Source of the DNA: Candidatus Nanopelagicales bacterium
Lineage (GTDB): Bacteria; Actinomycetota; Actinomycetes; S36-B12
DNA length: 61,803 nt
Direction: 5' to 3'
Assembly: GCA_028687755.1 (NCBI GenBank)
Contig: JAQTZL010000003.1
Span: 1 to 61,803 of the forward strand
Shown here: one piece after another, positions 59,046 through 61,803 of the stretch
Layout: each line of letters begins with the position of its first letter
How positions within the stretch are numbered: the stretch's first letter is position 1
The notes under the pieces: model-generated
Told to the model about the DNA's origin: nothing
The model's input: only the letters and a program-made list of their open reading frames with translations
Database searches by the model: none
Translations under genes and position numbers: made by a program

Positions 59046-59089
59046 ATTCACCTGTCGTTCATCTTTGCGTCAGTCGCTGTTCCCCCGCA
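59046..59089 (+). promoter_or_regulatory. PHO-box-like direct repeats upstream of pstC
   Basis: Four adjacent 11-bp units begin ATTCACC (59046), GTTCATC (59057), CGTCAGT (59068, degenerate) and GTTCCCC (59079). Tandem 11-bp GTTCACC-type units are the PhoP binding format described for streptomycetes. The array ends 40 bp before pstC, consistent with activation under phosphate starvation. The third unit is weak. Confidence 0.6.
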
Positions 59090-59129
59090 TGCCCCCCATG
59101 CGTCAATCTGCCTACTCCAATATCTGGAC

Positions 59130-60098
59130 ATGGCCACTCCGGACCTTCAGCAGCGCGATCTTCAGGCGGCAGCGACCTCGCATCGTGGCGACCGGGTGTT
59201 TAATCGCGCCATTACGGTTGCGGCCTTTATTTCGCTCATCATCTTGGCGGGCATCGCCATCTTCTTGGGTGCCCAAGCACTTCCTGTGTTTCAAGAGCTC
59301 GGCTTCAGCTTCCTCACCACCACAGCGTGGGATCTCACGACTGATCCGGTATCCGTTGGCATTTTCGGCATGCTGTACGGCTCGATCTTGCTTTCGGTAG
59401 TGGCCCTGGTCATTGCGGTCCCGGCATCTCTGTTGCTTTCAATTTTTATCGTGTTTCTTGCGCCAAAGAAGCTTGCCTCGATTTTGACTAACTCAATCGA
59501 CCTCATGGCAGCTATTCCTTCGGTGATTTTGGGTTTGTGGGCCTTCTATGTTTTGAATCCTCAAGCTGAAGAGTGGCAACGACTACTCAACGAATATTTG
59601 GGTTGGATTCCATTCTTTGAAAACGCATCTGGCAACTTCTTAGGAACGCCATTCATCGCGGGTTTTGTGCTTGCCATCATGGTGATTCCGATTACAACGT
59701 CGGTTACGCGCGAAGTACTTGGTCGCACACCACCGGATTTGATCAACGCAGCTGAAGCGCTTGGTTGCTCAATGTGGACAATGCTTCGCTATGTCGCTCT
59801 GCCTTATGGCCGCGGCGGCATCGTTGGTGGTGTGATGCTCGGCCTTGGCCGCGCTTTGGGTGAGACCATTGCAGTGTTCTTCGTACTCAAGCTCGTGTAC
59901 GACACGAACTGGTACCACGTCATCGAATCAGGTGGCGGTTCTGTCGCAACGTTGATCGTTTCCCGCTTTGGTGAAGCCTCCGGTCCATTCGAAGTTCAGT
60001 TGCTCCTCGCTGCTGGCTTCTTCTTGTTCCTCATGACTCTCATCGTCAACATGATCGCCAACCTCATTGTGAGCCGGACAGGACGGTTGAAGAAGTGA
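59130..60098 (+). CDS. pstC: Phosphate ABC transporter permease PstC
   Basis: A 322-aa inner-membrane permease with about six spans and the EAA loop AAEALGCSMWTMLRYVALPYG near residue 210. VGIFGMLYGSILLSVVALVIAVP and AIPSVILGLWAFYVL are typical PstC segments. It pairs with PstA to import phosphate. ATG at 59130 has no clear ribosome site, so leaderless or short-leader translation is possible. A TTG 31 codons earlier would run through the PHO-box repeats and is rejected. No pstS gene precedes it. Confidence 0.92.
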   Translation: MATPDLQQRDLQAAATSHRGDRVFNRAITVAAFISLIILAGIAIFLGAQALPVFQELGFSFLTTTAWDLTTDPVSVGIFGMLYGSILLSVVALVIAVPASLLLSIFIVFLAPKKLASILTNSIDLMAAIPSVILGLWAFYVLNPQAEEWQRLLNEYLGWIPFFENASGNFLGTPFIAGFVLAIMVIPITTSVTREVLGRTPPDLINAAEALGCSMWTMLRYVALPYGRGGIVGGVMLGLGRALGETIAVFFVLKLVYDTNWYHVIESGGGSVATLIVSRFGEASGPFEVQLLLAAGFFLFLMTLIVNMIANLIVSRTGRLKK

Positions 60099-61168
60099 CG
60101 ACACTATTTGATCCTTCAAGAATTCCGACCTTGCAACAGCAAGAACGCACCCGACCATGGAGCAAGCGCACCAAAAAATTTGATGTGTCTGTCGCTCTAG
60201 CTGTAATCGTGCCGTTGCTCATCGTCGTAGCGATGTTCCAGTTCAGTGATATCCCCGACGCCTTGGTCATGGTGATTTACCTGCCGCTTCAGCTCATTGC
60301 CTCAGGTATTGCCGCCTACCTCACTAAAGGCAAGCGCGGCATTGGTGACTCGCTCATCATTGTGAATGCCATTGGTGCATCGATCTTCAGTTTTGTGGTC
60401 ATCATTTCGGTGATCTGGTCATTGCTCTCGCACGGCATAAAAGCCCTGTCGATTCCTTTCCTGACCCAAAATTCGACCTACATCAGTCCATCAACACCGC
60501 TTGAGTACGGTGGAATTGCCCATGCCGCGCTCGGTACGTTGTTGATTGTCGCAATCTCTGCATTGATCGCTGTGCCAATTGGCATTGCCACGGCGATCTA
60601 CATCACTGAAGTCCGTGGCAGGGCAGTTCCTTACGTTCGCTTCTTCGTGCAGTCGATGTCGGGTGTGCCTTCCGTAGTTGCTGGCTTGTTCATCCTTACG
60701 ACCTTGATCTTGACTGGCGCCATCAACACCAGCGCCTTTGCTGGCGGATTGGCTTACGCGATTTTAATGCTGCCAACGGTTGCTCGTACCGCAGAAGAAG
60801 TGTTGCGCTTGGTCCCAGACGACCTTCGCACCGGAGCCCTTGCACTCGGCTCGACTCGCGCGCGCACTGTTTTCCAGGTTGTGCTTCCTGCCGCCAAGAC
60901 AGGCATTGTCACTGCGATCATCCTTGGCGTTGCTCGAGTGATCGGTGAAACTGCCCCGCTCCTGATGACTGCTGGAAAGAACGACGCAACGGTGACGAAT
61001 CCTTTCTCAGATCCGATCAGCACACTGCCTGTGTCGATCTTTGAAAACGTAGCTCAGCCTTATCCCGATGCAGTTACACGCGCTTGGGGCTCGGCGTTGA
61101 TTTTGATGGTGGTAGTTGCAATTTTGTTCACGGCTGCGCGGCTCATCGGTCGCAACAAAGTTAAGTAA
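60095..61168 (+). CDS. pstA: Phosphate ABC transporter permease PstA
   Basis: A 357-aa permease. An extended N-terminal part with three membrane spans precedes the conserved core: GTLLIVAISALIAVPIGIATAIYI, SGVPSVVAGLFI, PTVARTAEEVLRLVPDDLR and LGSTRARTVFQVVLPAAKTG (EAA loop). It starts at GTG overlapping the pstC stop by 4 bp. It forms the PstC-PstA channel. The extra N-terminal helices are longer than in E. coli PstA but common in actinobacterial proteins. Confidence 0.92.
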   Translation: MTTLFDPSRIPTLQQQERTRPWSKRTKKFDVSVALAVIVPLLIVVAMFQFSDIPDALVMVIYLPLQLIASGIAAYLTKGKRGIGDSLIIVNAIGASIFSFVVIISVIWSLLSHGIKALSIPFLTQNSTYISPSTPLEYGGIAHAALGTLLIVAISALIAVPIGIATAIYITEVRGRAVPYVRFFVQSMSGVPSVVAGLFILTTLILTGAINTSAFAGGLAYAILMLPTVARTAEEVLRLVPDDLRTGALALGSTRARTVFQVVLPAAKTGIVTAIILGVARVIGETAPLLMTAGKNDATVTNPFSDPISTLPVSIFENVAQPYPDAVTRAWGSALILMVVVAILFTAARLIGRNKVK

Positions 61169-61201
61169 GGCAAGGCGAGATCAACCATGGAGGAAGACGA
61201 C

Positions 61202-61803
61202 ATGTCAACAGCAGAGTTCGAGAAGAGCGTTGTCGCGTTGGAGCAGGAATTCAACGACGAGGCTGAGATTCGTCCGGTTGAGCTCGAAGCGCGCGACATC
61301 AGCATTTGGTTCAACACCCGCAAGGTGCTTGAAGGCGTCAACATGAAGTTCGAGAAGAACACTGTGACGGCACTGATCGGACCGTCAGGTTGTGGCAAGT
61401 CAACCTTCATCCGTACGCTCAACCGTTTGCACGAGTTGCTTCCAGGTGCGGCGCTTGCTGGTGAAGTGCTGTACGAAGGTCAAGATATTTATGGCCCAAC
61501 GGTTGATCCAGTGCACATTCGCCTGAATATCGGCATGGTCTTCCAGAAGCCAAATCCATTCCCATCAATGACCATTCGTGGCAACGTGCTTTCGGGCCTG
61601 AAGCTTTCCGGCATGAAGCGCAGCAATCACGATGAAATCGTTGAGCAGACTCTTACTTCTGCAGGCTTGTGGAATGAAGTGAAGGATCGCCTTGATCATG
61701 CAGCGGGTGAGCTTTCGGGCGGTCAGCAGCAGCGTCTTGTGATTGCACGAGCACTTGCTGTGAATCCACATGTGTTGTTGATGGACGAGCCTTGTTCCGC
61801 TCT
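61202..61803 (+). CDS. pstB: Phosphate ABC transporter ATP-binding protein PstB (cut by window end)
   Basis: At least 200 aa of the ATPase. An acidic N-terminal extension (about residues 1-32) precedes Walker [10 protein letters not shown], the Q-loop [10 protein letters not shown], the signature [15 protein letters not shown] and the beginning of Walker [11 protein letters not shown], where the window stops. GGAGGAAG precedes the ATG at 61202; the ATG at 61187 contains this site and is unlikely. It powers PstCA. The 34-bp gap after pstA keeps it in the same operon. Confidence 0.93.
   Translation, partial: MSTAEFEKSVVALEQEFNDEAEIRPVELEARDISIWFNTRKVLEGVNMKFEKNTVTALIGPSGCGKSTFIRTLNRLHELLPGAALAGEVLYEGQDIYGPTVDPVHIRLNIGMVFQKPNPFPSMTIRGNVLSGLKLSGMKRSNHDEIVEQTLTSAGLWNEVKDRLDHAAGELSGGQQQRLVIARALAVNPHVLLMDEPCSA

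Noticed and set aside
1..61803. tRNA genes, CRISPR arrays, insertion sequences and integrases
   Set aside because: I looked for tRNA-like TTCGAATC loops, regularly spaced repeats, and transposase or integrase motifs and saw none. A covariance-model scan would settle tRNAs.

Overview
The window reads as chromosome of a free-living actinomycete (Actinomycetota) of intermediate GC content. The main indicators are deazaflavin (F420)-type reductases (7707-8147, 49843-50328), a DUF5302 small protein (10817-10987), an ArsC of the actinobacterial low-molecular-weight-phosphatase type, many GTG starts, 4-bp stop/start overlaps, and a heavy load of acyl-CoA, CaiB/BaiF and MaoC genes. I saw no rRNA, tRNA, CRISPR array, insertion sequence, integrase or prophage gene. 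The genus cannot be named from sequence alone.

Layout. 1-5.3 kb: an ALDH/SDR pair, DUF2461, an M24 peptidase, a membrane acyltransferase and DUF1905. 5.3-7.7 kb: arsenic resistance (acr3, arsC, arsI/cadI) divergent from arsR, with an operator-like repeat between them. 7.7-15.4 kb: small redox and housekeeping genes (F420-type reductase, glutathione peroxidase, alanine dehydrogenase), a second acyltransferase paralogue, a quinone-oxidoreductase-like MDR, an SDR and a secreted Vgb-like propeller protein.

15.5-43 kb is a large CoA-dependent catabolic region. It holds pcaIJ/pcaF-like genes for the end of the beta-ketoadipate route, a GntR regulator, a MaoC pair with an acyl-CoA dehydrogenase, a SnoaL-like protein and an FAH-family hydrolase, and an SCP2/Ltp-type thiolase with a DUF35 partner. 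It continues with an operon of Rieske oxygenase, TPP-dependent E1 alpha/beta, acyl-CoA ligase, a small dimeric-barrel protein and a flavoprotein dehydrogenase. Then come two tandem CaiB/BaiF CoA-transferases, a nitroreductase, an alpha-methylacyl-CoA racemase, a second GntR, a TfdB-like hydroxylase with an MhpB-like extradiol dioxygenase, ALDH, an enoyl-CoA hydratase and an orphan ABC solute-binding protein. Together they look like a pathway that activates a cyclic or aromatic carboxylic acid, oxygenates and cleaves the ring, and beta-oxidises the pieces. The substrate is unknown. 43-49.8 kb adds a thioesterase, a VOC protein, pterin dehydratase, a secreted repeat protein, and a second beta-oxidation block (two adjacent acyl-CoA dehydrogenases and two enoyl-CoA hydratases).

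49.8-61.8 kb: F420/FMN-type oxidase, an MFS exporter with TetR, a secreted lysozyme-like protein behind a strongly structured leader of about 200 nt, exonuclease III, a thiamine ABC transporter (thiBPQ) under a clear TPP riboswitch, a phosphatase, a DsbA/FrnE protein, and pstC-pstA-pstB (pstB cut by the window end). PHO-box-like 11-bp repeats precede pstC, and there is no adjacent pstS.
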